DNA from: Paenibacillus sp. R14(2021)
Lineage (GTDB): Bacteria > Bacillota > Bacilli > Paenibacillales > Paenibacillaceae
Direction of reading: 5' to 3'
Length of the DNA: 64,000 nucleotides
Assembly: GCF_019431355.1 (NCBI RefSeq)
Contig: NZ_CP080269.1
Coordinates: forward strand, 2,356,001 to 2,420,000
The translations under genes were made by a program, and so were the position numbers. This document shows positions 27,404 through 37,337 of the stretch, in pieces (within the stretch, counting starts at the first letter, position 1; each line of letters opens with the position of its first letter). The notes under the pieces are model-generated. The model saw nothing but the letters and a program-made list of their open reading frames with translations, made no database searches and had not been told where the DNA came from.

Positions 27404-29453
27404 GCAAATTCACCTCTTGGTACAGCGAGTAGACGAACTCCCAGACTTGATTGGAAAGACCAAACAGAATAAATGCGACAAACGCCATAATGAGCATGCC
27501 GATGATCGTCATGATGATGTTCTTGACGGTGTCCTTGATCTCGTATCCGTGAACTTCTTTGACCATGATGAATATCAGCAGACAGCACCACAGCACGACC
27601 AAATTGTTCGCATACGTATACACCACAGACTCCATCAACGTCAATGTCCGCGAAAGCAAGGCGATCGGAATGCCGAACACCAAATAGGGAGATAGTGCGT
27701 AGACGGTGCCTTTGTAAATGTTCTTGAAACTGCCCTCGCCGTCATTGATGACGCTGACCAAGTAATTGGAAATCATCCATGCGAACAACGGTATTAGAAA
27801 GATCAGCAGCTCCGACAGCAGGTTGATTCGCTTCGGGTCCCCGGACGCGAACAGGAAGTTGGTCGTGTACAGGCTGAAGATGCGGATGCACAGCAGCAGG
27901 ACCAGCAGGATCGTCGCCGAAAGCACCGAAGCCTTGCCGTTATGCTCCAGCTCGTAATAACCGTCGACGGGATGGCGAAGCATTCGGAACGCGTGCAGGA
28001 GCTGCAAGACCAGTCGGCGCTCCTTCAGCGTCTTCATGCGATGCACGATTTGGCGGCCGAAGCCGAATCGCCGGTATGACCAGCGCACTGCGGCAAGAAG
28101 CAGGATCAGAATAAAGCCGGTTAATGCCACATCCGCCGCATGCTTCATGATCCACTCTCTGCGGATTTCCCAATAAGCGTTCGAGTATTCCTTCTTGTTC
28201 TTGGAGAACTGGAACTCTTCAAATGCCTCCTTGTACTGGCCTTCTTTAAAATAAGCAAGACCGATGCCGGTATGGGCAAGCGAGAAGAGACTGTTCTGCC
28301 GCAGCACCTCATGCCAAGGCTCGCGGCTCTCCGCGTATTTGCCGTCGAGGTACAGCGAAAGCGCTTTATGGACAAGCAGCGTAAACGCGGTCGGCTTGAA
28401 CACTTGAACGTTCGCCCGTTCCCCGCTCAGCACGAACAGCCTGCCATCAGAGCTGACGGCCACGCCGGTTGGCGACTGCAGCAAGCCAAGGCGCTGGTAG
28501 CCCGTGTCCTTATAACTGAAAATAAACATGAGCGCTCCGTCCCGGTTATACTCCAGAACCCGGCCGCGAACGGCGTCGACCGCATAGAAATTGCCCATCG
28601 CATCTACGGTGATGTCCGAAATTTGATCGAAGGACCACACGTTCGAAAGCAAATTCTTGCCCGCCACGTTTAGCTTCTTGATGGCCTGGCCGTTGATGCC
28701 CACGGTACTGGTATAAATAAGCCCTTCGCTGTCTACCGCTACGTTCGTCGGAGAGAGCGGCAGTTCCCGCGTAATCTTGCTTAACTGCTTCTTCGTATAG
28801 AAAATCCGCTGCAGCGTTCGGACGATATCGAAGCCTGCACGGTTTCCCCCGAAGTATCCGAGAAAATCCCCTTCGGGGCTCAGCCGCACGAGGCCTTGAA
28901 CGAGGCCTTCACCGATGATGTAAATGCTGCCGCGTTTATCCGCGATAATCTTCTTCGGCTTAAACGGCGTATCTTTGCCGTACAGCTGCGTCTTCGGCTT
29001 GCCGATCGTTTTCTTCAGCGCACCGCTCTTATCGAAGATAAAGACGCTTTGCTTGCCGAAATCCGCAACATAGAGCTCCTTGCTCTCCGACACATAGATG
29101 CCGGTGGGCCGCGACAGCTTGCCTTCCCCGACCGTACGCAGATAGTTGCCCCAGGAATCCAGGACGACGATCCTTGCATTTCCCGTATCGGCGATATAGA
29201 TGTTGTCGTCGCTGTCGACAAACAGATCTTCCGGCCCTTTAAGCTCCGGCTTCGATCCGGCTTTCTCCGAATCTCCCTCGAAAATGCTGTTCCCGTCCAT
29301 GACGCCGAGCGGCACATAGGCATTCTGCATCATGACGCCATGGCCGTCATCGGTAATCGTAAACGTATTGTAAGGGACATCGGCATACGCGGTGCTGCCG
29401 TTCAGCATCAGCGCAATGAGGAGGAGAAATAAAACCCGTTTCATGATTCGCAT
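27393..29453 (-). CDS. NHL beta-propeller / TPR / YIP1 membrane protein
   Basis: A 686-residue multidomain protein. A signal peptide (residues 1-24, VLFLLLIALMLNGSTAYA) is followed by NHL-type repeats (about 60-365: GPEDLFVDSDDNIYIADTGN, RPTGIYVSESKELYVADFGK, SPTGVAVSSDGRLFVLSGE), two TPR-like helices (about 370-425: ALSLYLDGKYAESREPWHEV, AYFKEGQYKEAFEEF), one membrane segment (about 445-460) and a C-terminal YIP1 domain with five segments (about 510-675). The propeller would be outside the cell. The ATG at 29453 fits GGGGGAG best. It sits between two transporter halves in the same operon; a receptor or scaffold role is inference. Confidence 0.8.
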   Translation of the reverse strand: MRIMKRVLFLLLIALMLNGSTAYADVPYNTFTITDDGHGVMMQNAYVPLGVMDGNSIFEGDSEKAGSKPELKGPEDLFVDSDDNIYIADTGNARIVVLDSWGNYLRTVGEGKLSRPTGIYVSESKELYVADFGKQSVFIFDKSGALKKTIGKPKTQLYGKDTPFKPKKIIADKRGSIYIIGEGLVQGLVRLSPEGDFLGYFGGNRAGFDIVRTLQRIFYTKKQLSKITRELPLSPTNVAVDSEGLIYTSTVGINGQAIKKLNVAGKNLLSNVWSFDQISDITVDAMGNFYAVDAVRGRVLEYNRDGALMFIFSYKDTGYQRLGLLQSPTGVAVSSDGRLFVLSGERANVQVFKPTAFTLLVHKALSLYLDGKYAESREPWHEVLRQNSLFSLAHTGIGLAYFKEGQYKEAFEEFQFSKNKKEYSNAYWEIRREWIMKHAADVALTGFILILLLAAVRWSYRRFGFGRQIVHRMKTLKERRLVLQLLHAFRMLRHPVDGYYELEHNGKASVLSATILLVLLLCIRIFSLYTTNFLFASGDPKRINLLSELLIFLIPLFAWMISNYLVSVINDGEGSFKNIYKGTVYALSPYLVFGIPIALLSRTLTLMESVVYTYANNLVVLWCCLLIFIMVKEVHGYEIKDTVKNIIMTIIGMLIMAFVAFILFGLSNQVWEFVYSLYQEVNLRVR

Positions 29454-29464
29454 TGTTCTCCCCC

Positions 29465-30346
29465 TCACTTCAGCCCGGAATGCGCCATCGTGTCCATGAC
29501 TTTGCTTTGCATGAAAATGAATATAACGAGATTGGGAATAAACATAAGCAGTGCGGCTGCGGCCGCAAGTCCCTGGCCGGCAATATTGTTTTCCATCGCC
29601 GTCGTCGTAGTCAGCGTGCTCATGTAGAAAGCAAAGGTCTTCATCGTTTCCTTATTCATATAGAGCGAGGAAGTCTCCGTATTGTTCCATGCCAATTGAA
29701 ACGACAGGATCGCGACGGTTGCCAGTGCCGGCAGAATCATCGGCACGACGACTTTACGAAACACGTAATAGTCGTTGGCGCCGTCAAGCCGTGCCGCTTC
29801 CAGCAGCGCATCCGGAATTTGATCCACGAACTGCTTGACTAGGAATACGCTGACCGGCAGCGCAAGCATCGGCAGAATATGCCCCAGGAAATTGTCCGTC
29901 AGCCCCAGCTTCTGGACAACCAAGTACCGCGGAATCGTCACGGCTGCCGGAACGAACATGAGGGCAATGATATTGACCTCGAAGACGGCCTTCTTCAGCT
30001 TGAACTCCTTCTTTGACAAGGCGAAGCCCGTCATGGCGCTGATGGCGATGGATAGAAATACGACAGCCCCTGTTACGATGAGACTGTTGAACAAATATTT
30101 GCTCTTCGGAATGACGGTAACGTCCGTCGCTTTGAACAGCATCGTGAAATTCTCGAACGTCGGGTGCTGCACGAGAAACTTCGGCGGATACAGAAACAGC
30201 TCATCGATCGGCTTTAGTGCCTGAGAGAAGATGAACACGATCGGTAAGATCATGAAAACGGACAGGGCGCCCAAGAAGGCGAAAAACTTGAGCTGCCCCC
30301 AGCTGAAACGGTCAGGGTTAATCTTGTTGCTTTGAAAAGAAGCCAT
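29465..30346 (-). CDS. Carbohydrate ABC transporter permease, MalG type (pair B)
   Basis: A 293-residue six-segment permease with AGAAGGAGATT before the ATG at 30346. LLEAARLDGANDYYVFRKVVVP (about residue 185-206) is the EAA loop. The final residues (FIFMQSKVMDTMAHSGLK) are the common MalG-type ending. It is 39 bp after its partner permease and 11 bp before the NHL-YIP1 gene. It differs from the pair A permease in sequence, so the operon carries two distinct channel pairs. Confidence 0.9.
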   Translation of the reverse strand: MASFQSNKINPDRFSWGQLKFFAFLGALSVFMILPIVFIFSQALKPIDELFLYPPKFLVQHPTFENFTMLFKATDVTVIPKSKYLFNSLIVTGAVVFLSIAISAMTGFALSKKEFKLKKAVFEVNIIALMFVPAAVTIPRYLVVQKLGLTDNFLGHILPMLALPVSVFLVKQFVDQIPDALLEAARLDGANDYYVFRKVVVPMILPALATVAILSFQLAWNNTETSSLYMNKETMKTFAFYMSTLTTTTAMENNIAGQGLAAAAALLMFIPNLVIFIFMQSKVMDTMAHSGLK

Positions 30347-30385
30347 TGCCCAATCTCCTTCTCCCGATGGTATGAATGCCGGCGT

Positions 30386-31291
30386 TTAGTCTTTGTCACC
30401 GAACAATCGCCAGCACAATTTCGAGAAGCCATACACGATAATCAGCAGCACTACGGATACGGCCGAGGCATATCCCATTTCATAACGCAAGAAGCCGTAG
30501 TCCTCGATATGATTGATCATCAGCTGCCCGGCATTTTGAGGCGTCGGATTCGCTCCGGACAGCTGAACGCCGATGGCGCCGGCCTGGAACGTACCGACGA
30601 CGGCCATCACCGCCCCGAACAGCATTTGCGGCTTCATGCTCGGAATGGTAATGTACCACACCTCTTGAAGGCGGTTTTTGATGCCGTCGATATAGCCGGC
30701 CTCATACATCTCCGAATTGATGTTCAGGATGCCTGCAAGCATCGCCAGGAAGCCGACGCCCATACTGTTCCACAGCGTGACGACAACCATGATCGGCATC
30801 AAGTAATGCGGGGACTGCGTCCATTGAACCGGCTCGTTGATAAAAGCCAGATTCATGAGGAAATGGTTGAGATAACCGGAAGCGTTGCCGCTGAATATCA
30901 CAAGCCAGATGACGGCCATCGCAACCGCGGCGGTCAGTGACGGCGAATAAATCGCCAGCGTCAGAAGGGTACGCGATTTGCGCGGAATCTGCGCGAGCAG
31001 CCAGGCGAGCCAGAAGGACAGGGCGTAGCCGCCCGGACCGACCAGCAGCGCGAACTTGAACGTATTGGGCAGGATGTACATCATAAACGCGTTATCCTGC
31101 GTTATTAAATTGACGAAATTCTCGAAGCCGATAAATCGCGGTGCCTGGATGGTATTGAAGTAGGTAAAGGACAGCCCGATTGCGGCAGCGACCGGAATGA
31201 TGATAAACAGTGCGAATATGATGAGAAACGGACTGATGAATGCATACGCGCTCAGCTCATTTTTGATAGCTTTGACCGTCGCCGGTTTCAC
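30386..31291 (-). CDS. Carbohydrate ABC transporter permease, MalF type (pair B)
   Basis: A 301-residue permease beginning with GTG (31289-31291) that overlaps the stop of the large binding protein by four bases (GTGA), so the two are translationally coupled. [22 protein letters not shown] is the first segment. [24 protein letters not shown] (about residue 190-213) is the EAA loop with an unusual Tyr-Ile-Asp-Gly-Ile-Lys stretch. Direct coupling to the 1027-residue binding protein suggests that this protein delivers substrate to pair B. Confidence 0.9.
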   Translation of the reverse strand: MKPATVKAIKNELSAYAFISPFLIIFALFIIIPVAAAIGLSFTYFNTIQAPRFIGFENFVNLITQDNAFMMYILPNTFKFALLVGPGGYALSFWLAWLLAQIPRKSRTLLTLAIYSPSLTAAVAMAVIWLVIFSGNASGYLNHFLMNLAFINEPVQWTQSPHYLMPIMVVVTLWNSMGVGFLAMLAGILNINSEMYEAGYIDGIKNRLQEVWYITIPSMKPQMLFGAVMAVVGTFQAGAIGVQLSGANPTPQNAGQLMINHIEDYGFLRYEMGYASAVSVVLLIIVYGFSKLCWRLFGDKD

Positions 31292-34200
31292 TGCCGATCA
31301 CCTTCCTTGACCAAGCGCTGCACATCCGGAACCGGAAGGATCTTGACGGCTTTGCCATCCTTCATGTAGCCGAAATCCGTAAGCTGCTTTTTAATTTCGC
31401 GGTTGCTGTTAATGACCGCATCCTCAAGCGCGCGCCTTGCGTTGTACCCGTCGAAGACAATCTTATTCCACGCGTCGCTGATCTCGCGTTCGACCATGTA
31501 ATCGCCCAAGTAACGCGGCACGTCCCATAGCCATTTCCACTGTTCCTTGATGACCTCGATATCTTCCTTCGGCCATGACAGCTGCTCGAAGGCCGCCAGG
31601 TTCGCCGTATTCCACTTGTAGGTTGGACCGTAGATGGACTCCATGTCGTTGCCGAAGCGGACCTGCGTCTCCATCGACGTCCACCATTGCAGAAACGCCC
31701 AGGCCTGCTCCTTCTTCTTGCTGGACTTGAAAATAATTCCCGTCGCCCCGGTCCCCGGAGCAGAGCGAACGACTTCGCCTTCTTTGTTCTTCACGCCCGG
31801 ATACGGCGCGATCTTCCACCAGCCGGCCAGCTCGGGCGCCGCGGCCGTCAGCTGCACGTAAGTCGGGAAATCCGCGATGCCGATCGGCAAGCTGCCGTCT
31901 CGGAATTGATTGTAGAAGCTCGGCACCTGCATCGGTACGCTGTAAACCGTGAACAGATCGGTCATTTGCTTGAATCCGGCAAGCGACTCATCGGTGTCGA
32001 GCTCCGTGCGCAGACCGTCATCCGAATACAGCTTGCCGCCGTTTTGGTTAATAAACGGAATCGTGTACGTGTACGGTTTGAACCCGCCCGTAGCAGATAG
32101 CGGACTGTAGAAATTCATCCCGAACCGCTGCAGCTCCGGCAGGATCGCTTTGACCTCTTCCATGGTGTCCGGCACCGGAATGTTCAGCCCATCCAGGATA
32201 TCCTTCCGGTAGAACAGCACCCAGAAGTTCTGCGTCTCCGGCAAAGCGTATACTTTATTGTCAAACATAACGGAGGCAAACGCCCCCGGCGAAAATTGTT
32301 TATGAACGTCCTCGTAGCCTTCAAACTGGTTCATATCCGCCAGCGCCCCGCGCGCGGCCAGTCTGAATGGGATATAGTTGCTCACGCCGAGCGCAGCATC
32401 AGGCGATCTCCCGGCAGCCGCGGCAAGGTTCAGCTTCTGTTCATCCGGCATCAGCGACAGCGCTACTTTGATGCCGGTCTTCTTCGTAAACTCCTGATTA
32501 GCCAGCTGCTGCATCAGCGACACGTTCTGACGCGAGCGGTTTACCCAAATCTGCAACGTATCTTCGTCGTCTGATGCCGCGACCTTCGAGTAATCCTTCG
32601 TGAAGGATTGGAAGAAGAGCTGGACGTTTTCCATCAACGAACGGAAGAAGCCGGTCTTCGTTCCAGGCAGCTTGCTGTCCGCATACACATAGAACCGGTC
32701 GATCTGCAGCGGCTGGTTCGGCAGCTTCGCATTTACAACGCCAAGCATTTGCAGCACGGAGCCGGAGCCTTCCGACAGCCGGTTGTATTGGTAGGGAATT
32801 TTCTCCGGCGATGCCGCCAAGCGTTCCAGAATTTCCGCGGAGACGACCATGTTGGCCGCCTCGTCCGGTTTCTTGCCCGAGAGCGCTTTCAGCAAATCGT
32901 ATTGCTTCCTTAGAGCGGCTGCGTAGCCTTTGAGCTGATCGGCCAGATTCGGCATCTGCCCCTCAACATCCCAATCGCGGTTCGCATCCATGGTATTGCC
33001 TGTCGCCATCTTGATTTCAAGGGTCAGCGTATTGATATCCCACATGATGCTGCGGATGGTTTGCACGACCGATCCGTACGGCGCCGGGCTCGCCGCAAGC
33101 GTAATGGTGTGCTGCCCTTGACCGAGCGCAAATTGAAACGGCTTCCCGTCTTGGCTGGAAAATACTTCATTTCGCCAGTCGCTGGTATAGGTGAACGGAT
33201 AGCTTTGCACTTCCGCGAACGGCACTTTGCCGTCGATCAACAACGTGCGAAATACCGGCATATTCGTTTTCTTGTTCTGCAAATACTTATAGGCCAGCTG
33301 ATAGCTGCCGGTTTGCTCCACCTGCACTTGCCAGGTAACGCGCTGGCCTCCCAGCTGCCACGCCTGTTCATTGGCAGCGCTTTCGCCGCCTAACGTATTC
33401 AGGGTGATCTTACCCAGCCGGTGCGGCTGTACCGTCGTATCCCCGCTTGGAATCGCACGGATGGATGGCTCTGATTTGGCGAGCGGATGCTCGGCTTCAA
33501 CGGTGATTAACGCGCGTTCCGCCTGCGGAACGTCATTGGATCTCCGATACTGCTCGTATGACGGCAGCGCTTCGGGAGCACGGATCGCAATTCTCCCGAT
33601 CAGCGCGGATTCTCTCACATGGATGAGCTTGATGCTGTTTGCACCTTGCTTGAGATGCAAACGTAACGGCTCGGCGGTAAAATAACTGGCATCCAACAGC
33701 GGCATCGATTGCCATGCTTTGATTTGCTTCTGGGAGGACGGCAGTTCATTGCCAAGCGCATCTTGCGCAAATGTTGCGGTTTCATCCGTCCAAAGCTTAG
33801 GCAGCACGAAACGCCTTGCTTCAAAAAACGGATACTTGCCATTGACTTGAATGGCCCGCTCGATCGGAATAATCTTATCGGATAAGGAGTAATAATCGAC
33901 CTGCATGGTATAAAGACCGTCCTGAGGCGCATTCACGTTCAGATCGATCGACGGAATGCTGTCATCCCAAGAAAATACCGGTTCGTCATATCCCTTGGAA
34001 TCAGAAGCAAGCTTAGTCTTTCCGCCCGGAACCGAGAAGTCTGCGGGATGGATAATGATCTCCGTCCCTATTGCATCCTTGATTCCGTCTGCATGCCATT
34101 GACCCAGCACGTCGGAGTAGGAATCTTCCACTACCCGTTTAATCGGCGTATCCGTTTCCTCGCTTTGTTCCTCTTCCCCCTGTGCGGGCGTTGACATGCC

Positions 34201-34371
34201 GTCCGTGGTTTTGGTTGGGTCTCCGAATAGGCTGTCAAGAATATCGTCGGTGTCGCTCCCCTTATCCACGGGCGCCCCATCTGCAGCATCGGCGCGGCTT
34301 GCCTGCATCGCAGGCACAATTGTCAAAAGCAGCATGATCGTCAACATTGTTAGAAATGCTTTGCGCTTCAT
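31288..34371 (-). CDS. Very large extracellular sugar-binding protein with N-terminal sandwich domains
   Basis: A 1027-residue exported protein, more than twice the usual ~430-500. The start at 34371 follows AGGAGTGAGAGT. Residues 1-29 are a Sec signal with an Ala-x-Ala-like end (SRADAADG) and no lipobox Cys. Two carbohydrate-binding-module-like sandwiches follow (about 75-260 and 265-460); each has a G-Y/L-Y-x-L/M-x-V/Y strand ([26 protein letters not shown]) and an IKLIHV/ITLAAS strand. A helical linker leads to a SBP_bac_1 domain from about 610 ([55 protein letters not shown]). How it stays at the cell surface is unclear. Confidence 0.82.
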   Translation of the reverse strand: MKRKAFLTMLTIMLLLTIVPAMQASRADAADGAPVDKGSDTDDILDSLFGDPTKTTDGMSTPAQGEEEQSEETDTPIKRVVEDSYSDVLGQWHADGIKDAIGTEIIIHPADFSVPGGKTKLASDSKGYDEPVFSWDDSIPSIDLNVNAPQDGLYTMQVDYYSLSDKIIPIERAIQVNGKYPFFEARRFVLPKLWTDETATFAQDALGNELPSSQKQIKAWQSMPLLDASYFTAEPLRLHLKQGANSIKLIHVRESALIGRIAIRAPEALPSYEQYRRSNDVPQAERALITVEAEHPLAKSEPSIRAIPSGDTTVQPHRLGKITLNTLGGESAANEQAWQLGGQRVTWQVQVEQTGSYQLAYKYLQNKKTNMPVFRTLLIDGKVPFAEVQSYPFTYTSDWRNEVFSSQDGKPFQFALGQGQHTITLAASPAPYGSVVQTIRSIMWDINTLTLEIKMATGNTMDANRDWDVEGQMPNLADQLKGYAAALRKQYDLLKALSGKKPDEAANMVVSAEILERLAASPEKIPYQYNRLSEGSGSVLQMLGVVNAKLPNQPLQIDRFYVYADSKLPGTKTGFFRSLMENVQLFFQSFTKDYSKVAASDDEDTLQIWVNRSRQNVSLMQQLANQEFTKKTGIKVALSLMPDEQKLNLAAAAGRSPDAALGVSNYIPFRLAARGALADMNQFEGYEDVHKQFSPGAFASVMFDNKVYALPETQNFWVLFYRKDILDGLNIPVPDTMEEVKAILPELQRFGMNFYSPLSATGGFKPYTYTIPFINQNGGKLYSDDGLRTELDTDESLAGFKQMTDLFTVYSVPMQVPSFYNQFRDGSLPIGIADFPTYVQLTAAAPELAGWWKIAPYPGVKNKEGEVVRSAPGTGATGIIFKSSKKKEQAWAFLQWWTSMETQVRFGNDMESIYGPTYKWNTANLAAFEQLSWPKEDIEVIKEQWKWLWDVPRYLGDYMVEREISDAWNKIVFDGYNARRALEDAVINSNREIKKQLTDFGYMKDGKAVKILPVPDVQRLVKEGDRQ

Positions 34372-34394
34372 ACTCTCACTCCTAGTTGAACGGT

Positions 34395-34422
34395 ATCCCC
34401 TCCCCGCGGGCGGGGAGGGGAT
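34395..34422. other. 13-bp perfect hairpin between two binding-protein genes
   Basis: ATCCCCTCCCCGC and GCGGGGAGGGGAT face each other with two bases between. It lies 17 bp past the stop of the lipoprotein gene and 23 bp before the next start. No T-run follows on the minus strand, so it is more likely an mRNA-stabilising or partial-termination element than a full terminator. Such elements commonly raise binding-protein output over permeases. Confidence 0.75.
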
Positions 34423-34438
34423 ATCGTGAATGCCTGGT

Positions 34439-35857
34439 TTACTTCGTCGCTTCCGTAATCTTAGCCATGGCCGCATTGTAGATATCCGTTGATTTTTGCT
34501 GGAATTCCGCAGCTACATCTTCCGGCCTTGCTTCGCCTTTGGCAAACTTATCTCCATACGGATCTCTTACTTTCGCAAGGAACTCCGCATAACCGGGCAA
34601 CCATTTGAAGCTGTCAATGAAGCCGTTTGGAATCGTTTTCACGATTTCCTTGACGCCAGGCGTAATATGCTCGCTGGAGAGGTAGGCACTCCATACATCA
34701 CGGTCGTTCACGAGCGGCATGGAAGCGATTGGCGCTTCGTCTCGAATGCGCGCCATCCAGCCGTCCTTGGAGTACGTCATCCATTTCAAGAATTCGAATG
34801 CTTCTTTCTTATGCTTGGAGCTTTTCATGACGCCGGCATAGTCGGTAACCAGCGGCGTTCTTTGACCGTTGACAGCTGGAAGCGGAAGGAAATCCCATTT
34901 AAATTTCAGATCCCTCTTGTAGCCGGCCAGACTCCAGGTCGCATCGAACACCATGCCTACTTTGCCAACCGACCAGCCGCTCTTGTCTTTACCGAACCAT
35001 TTATCGCGCTCCGCTTTCGGATAGCTTTCCGTCGAGGACTTATCCTTTTTGCCGAAATTAACCGACCAGTTGACCGCGTCCGCGTACGCCGCGTTTGTGA
35101 AATTGAATTTCGTGCCGTCCCATGTGCCCCAGCCCAGGGAGGGATCGAATTGCGGTATGAGCACATCAGCCATGCCGGCTGCACCGTCAATACCGAACTG
35201 ATGATCGTTGAACTTGGTCAGCTTTCTTGAAATATCCTCGAACTCCGCGAGCGTCCAATTTGCGGACGGCACCGGAATGTTTTCTTTCGCAAACAAATCC
35301 AGATTAATGTAGATGCCTTGTGCGAACAAGCCGTGCGGCAGTGCAAATTGCTTGCCGCCGTATTTGCCGGTGTCGCTCAGGTTGCCGTAGATGTTGTCCG
35401 GATTATAGTCCGGGTCTTCGGACAAGTACGTCGTCAAATCCTCAACCCACCCGTTACCGACCGCAAGCGGCACATTGAAGAGAAAAGATACATCGGGCAA
35501 TTTGTCAGCAGCAGCTGCAGCTGCCAGCTTCTCGTCCCACGGCCACACAATGGACGGGTCGATTTCCACTTTGATGTTCGGATGAGCAGCTTCGAATGCC
35601 GCAATCCGTTTCTTTTCCATTATCGGGTCTGCCCAAGTCGCATATTTAATGGTGACCAATTCGTTCGCTGCCGGCGCCGGTTCTTCAGCCGCCGGCTCTT
35701 CTTGCTTATTTGCATTCGTCTGTGTTGCATTATTCGTTTTCACTGTATTTCCCGTGTTTGTATCTGCAGGCTTGTTCGCGTTACTGCTTCCGCAGCCCGC
35801 GAGCATGAACGTTAAAGCAAGACTCATCAAAAGCAGCATATTCATCGACTTTTTCAT
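34439..35857 (-). CDS. Extracellular solute-binding lipoprotein (sugar ABC transporter)
   Basis: A 472-residue lipoprotein. The start at 35857 follows GGGGGAATCTCGA; a longer frame to 35899 has no site. LTFMLAGCGSSN (Cys about residue 21) is a canonical lipobox, followed by an Asn/Thr/Glu-rich linker to about 60. The SBP_bac_1 domain begins ITIKYATWADP and has YADAVNWSVNFGKKD and GVMKSSKHKKEAFEFLKWMT (the C-lobe helix typical of sugar-binding proteins). It is the first structural gene after LacI and is followed by the 13-bp hairpin. Whether it feeds permease pair A or B is not visible. Confidence 0.9.
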   Translation of the reverse strand: MKKSMNMLLLMSLALTFMLAGCGSSNANKPADTNTGNTVKTNNATQTNANKQEEPAAEEPAPAANELVTIKYATWADPIMEKKRIAAFEAAHPNIKVEIDPSIVWPWDEKLAAAAAADKLPDVSFLFNVPLAVGNGWVEDLTTYLSEDPDYNPDNIYGNLSDTGKYGGKQFALPHGLFAQGIYINLDLFAKENIPVPSANWTLAEFEDISRKLTKFNDHQFGIDGAAGMADVLIPQFDPSLGWGTWDGTKFNFTNAAYADAVNWSVNFGKKDKSSTESYPKAERDKWFGKDKSGWSVGKVGMVFDATWSLAGYKRDLKFKWDFLPLPAVNGQRTPLVTDYAGVMKSSKHKKEAFEFLKWMTYSKDGWMARIRDEAPIASMPLVNDRDVWSAYLSSEHITPGVKEIVKTIPNGFIDSFKWLPGYAEFLAKVRDPYGDKFAKGEARPEDVAAEFQQKSTDIYNAAMAKITEATK

Positions 35858-35939
35858 TCGAGATTCCCCCAGCTCAGGAATGTGAATTTGGTGATGCATT
35901 CATGCTTACAAGCAAATACCGGCTTACGGATTCGTCCGT

Positions 35940-36989
35940 TTAGATTTGTTTTCGCCTCCCTTCATTGAGTATGGTCGCTTCCCATTCTTCATTTTCGTAC
36001 ATGGTGTTGAAACCGCAGGATTGACGGATAACCAACTGCGTTGGCAGCAGGATGGAATTCCCTTCCTTCTGCACATCGAACACAAGCTGCGTTGCGATCG
36101 CGCCCATTTCATATTTAGAATGGCCTATCGTTGTTAGGGCAGGCCGGACAAACGGAGCAAGATTAATGTTGTCAAAGCCGACGATCGCAACATCCTCCGG
36201 CACCCGTATGCCACCTTCGCGCAAAGCCCGGATAGCGCCGATAGCCATTTCATCGTTGGCGGCGAATATCGCATCAGGCATCCGATTGCCTGCCATCATC
36301 ACCTTCACGGCTTGATAGCCGCCGGCTTCCAAATAACGGCCCTGCATGGTGACCCTCGACGGTACGGGGAGACTATGTTCCATCAGCGCCCGCTTATAGC
36401 CTTCATAACGCTGCATATTGTCGTTGTTCGCTTGCGGCCCGCTGAGATACTCAATTTTGTGGCGTCCCAATTTAATGAGATGCGAAACGGCGTCATAAGC
36501 CCCCTGTTCGTTCGTGATGAGGACGCTGTGCACGTAATCCCCTTTAAGCTCCCTGTCAAGAACGACGATCGGGAACGATTCAGCAGCAACCTGATGAACG
36601 AGACTATCCGGTATGGAGGTGCCCATTATAATGGCCCCATCCACGAACTTCTCTCTTAGAAACCGGTGCGCGGAGCTGTTCTCGCCGCCATATGTACTGC
36701 ATACAATCAGATTGTAATTATGGGAGGCAACGACCTCCTGTACGCCTTCGATAACCTGACTGTAGAAAGGACCGCCCAGATCGTTCAAAAACAAACCGAT
36801 CGTTTCGCTTTTCCGTTTCTTTAAATTCCGCGCCGCTCCGCTTGGCCGGTAATTCAAAGCTTCGGCCGCCTGCATGACTTTTCTCCGGGTCCCTTCACTG
36901 ATTTTCGGAGAGTTATTCAGGGCGTAAGAAACCGTCGACACGGCAACTCCGGCCATTTTCGCAACATCTTTGATCGTAGCAGCCATCAT
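35940..36989 (-). CDS. LacI-family transcriptional regulator
   Basis: A 349-residue repressor. ATG 36989 (or 36986) follows AAGGTGG. TIKDVAKMAGVAVSTVSYALN (residues 5-25) is the helix-turn-helix, NSPKISEGTRRKVMQAAEALNYRPSGAAR includes the hinge helix, and the rest is a periplasmic-binding-like sugar domain (GLFLNDLGGPFYSQVIEGVQ, DGAIIMGTSIPDS, DAIFAANDEMAIGAIRALRE, VGFDNINLAPFVRPALTTI). It is the first gene of the ~19-kb sugar operon. A perfect palindrome TGAAACGTTTCA 24 bp upstream of its start suggests self-regulation and control of the whole operon. Confidence 0.92.
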   Translation of the reverse strand: MMAATIKDVAKMAGVAVSTVSYALNNSPKISEGTRRKVMQAAEALNYRPSGAARNLKKRKSETIGLFLNDLGGPFYSQVIEGVQEVVASHNYNLIVCSTYGGENSSAHRFLREKFVDGAIIMGTSIPDSLVHQVAAESFPIVVLDRELKGDYVHSVLITNEQGAYDAVSHLIKLGRHKIEYLSGPQANNDNMQRYEGYKRALMEHSLPVPSRVTMQGRYLEAGGYQAVKVMMAGNRMPDAIFAANDEMAIGAIRALREGGIRVPEDVAIVGFDNINLAPFVRPALTTIGHSKYEMGAIATQLVFDVQKEGNSILLPTQLVIRQSCGFNTMYENEEWEATILNEGRRKQI

Positions 36990-37012
36990 GAATTCCACCT
37001 TAGTTAGCCAGT

Positions 37013-37024
37013 TGAAACGTTTCA
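37013..37024. promoter_or_regulatory. LacI-type operator, perfect 12-bp palindrome
   Basis: TGAAACGTTTCA reads the same on both strands and has the central CG typical of LacI-family sites. It lies 24 bp ahead of the lacI-type start codon, within the likely transcript start area of the sugar operon. Confidence 0.75.
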
Positions 37025-37126
37025 CTAGATCGTATTAAATTCGACTTTTTAGCGAATTCTTCGTATCATTATCCATTCATATTTCGTAGAAGGGTATCCG
37101 ATACCACCTTAATCGATTTCATTTAT

Positions 37127-37138
37127 AGAAACGTTTCA
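37127..37138. promoter_or_regulatory. Second LacI-type operator copy, with weaker copies near 37233 and 37260
   Basis: AGAAACGTTTCA differs from the perfect site in one base. Two half-conserved copies, TGAAACGACTCC (37233-37244) and TGAAACGATTCG (37260-37271), lie further out. Spacing from the first site (114 bp centre to centre) would allow looping. The stretch 37025-37282 has no gene. Confidence 0.6.
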
Positions 37139-37282
37139 CAAACACATGATAGCATAATTTCCCAGATATGAAAAGGCTTTCATTCCCCGAAAATCAGACT
37201 ATTTTTATTTCCGATCGAGCGGATTTCTCAACTGAAACGACTCCAATATACGTTTTCAGTGAAACGATTCGATAAATGAAGA

Positions 37283-37323
37283 AAAACAGGCATTTAAGGG
37301 GGTTCACCCCAAATGCCTGTTTT
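37283..37323 (-). terminator. Rho-independent terminator of the PhyH-like gene
   Basis: AAACAGGCATTT pairs with AAATGCCTGTTT, with an inner GGGG/CCCC pairing, and is followed on the minus strand by a T-run. It isolates the PhyH-like gene from the sugar operon's promoter region. Confidence 0.88.
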
Positions 37324-37337
37324 GGCAGAGAAGCCGT

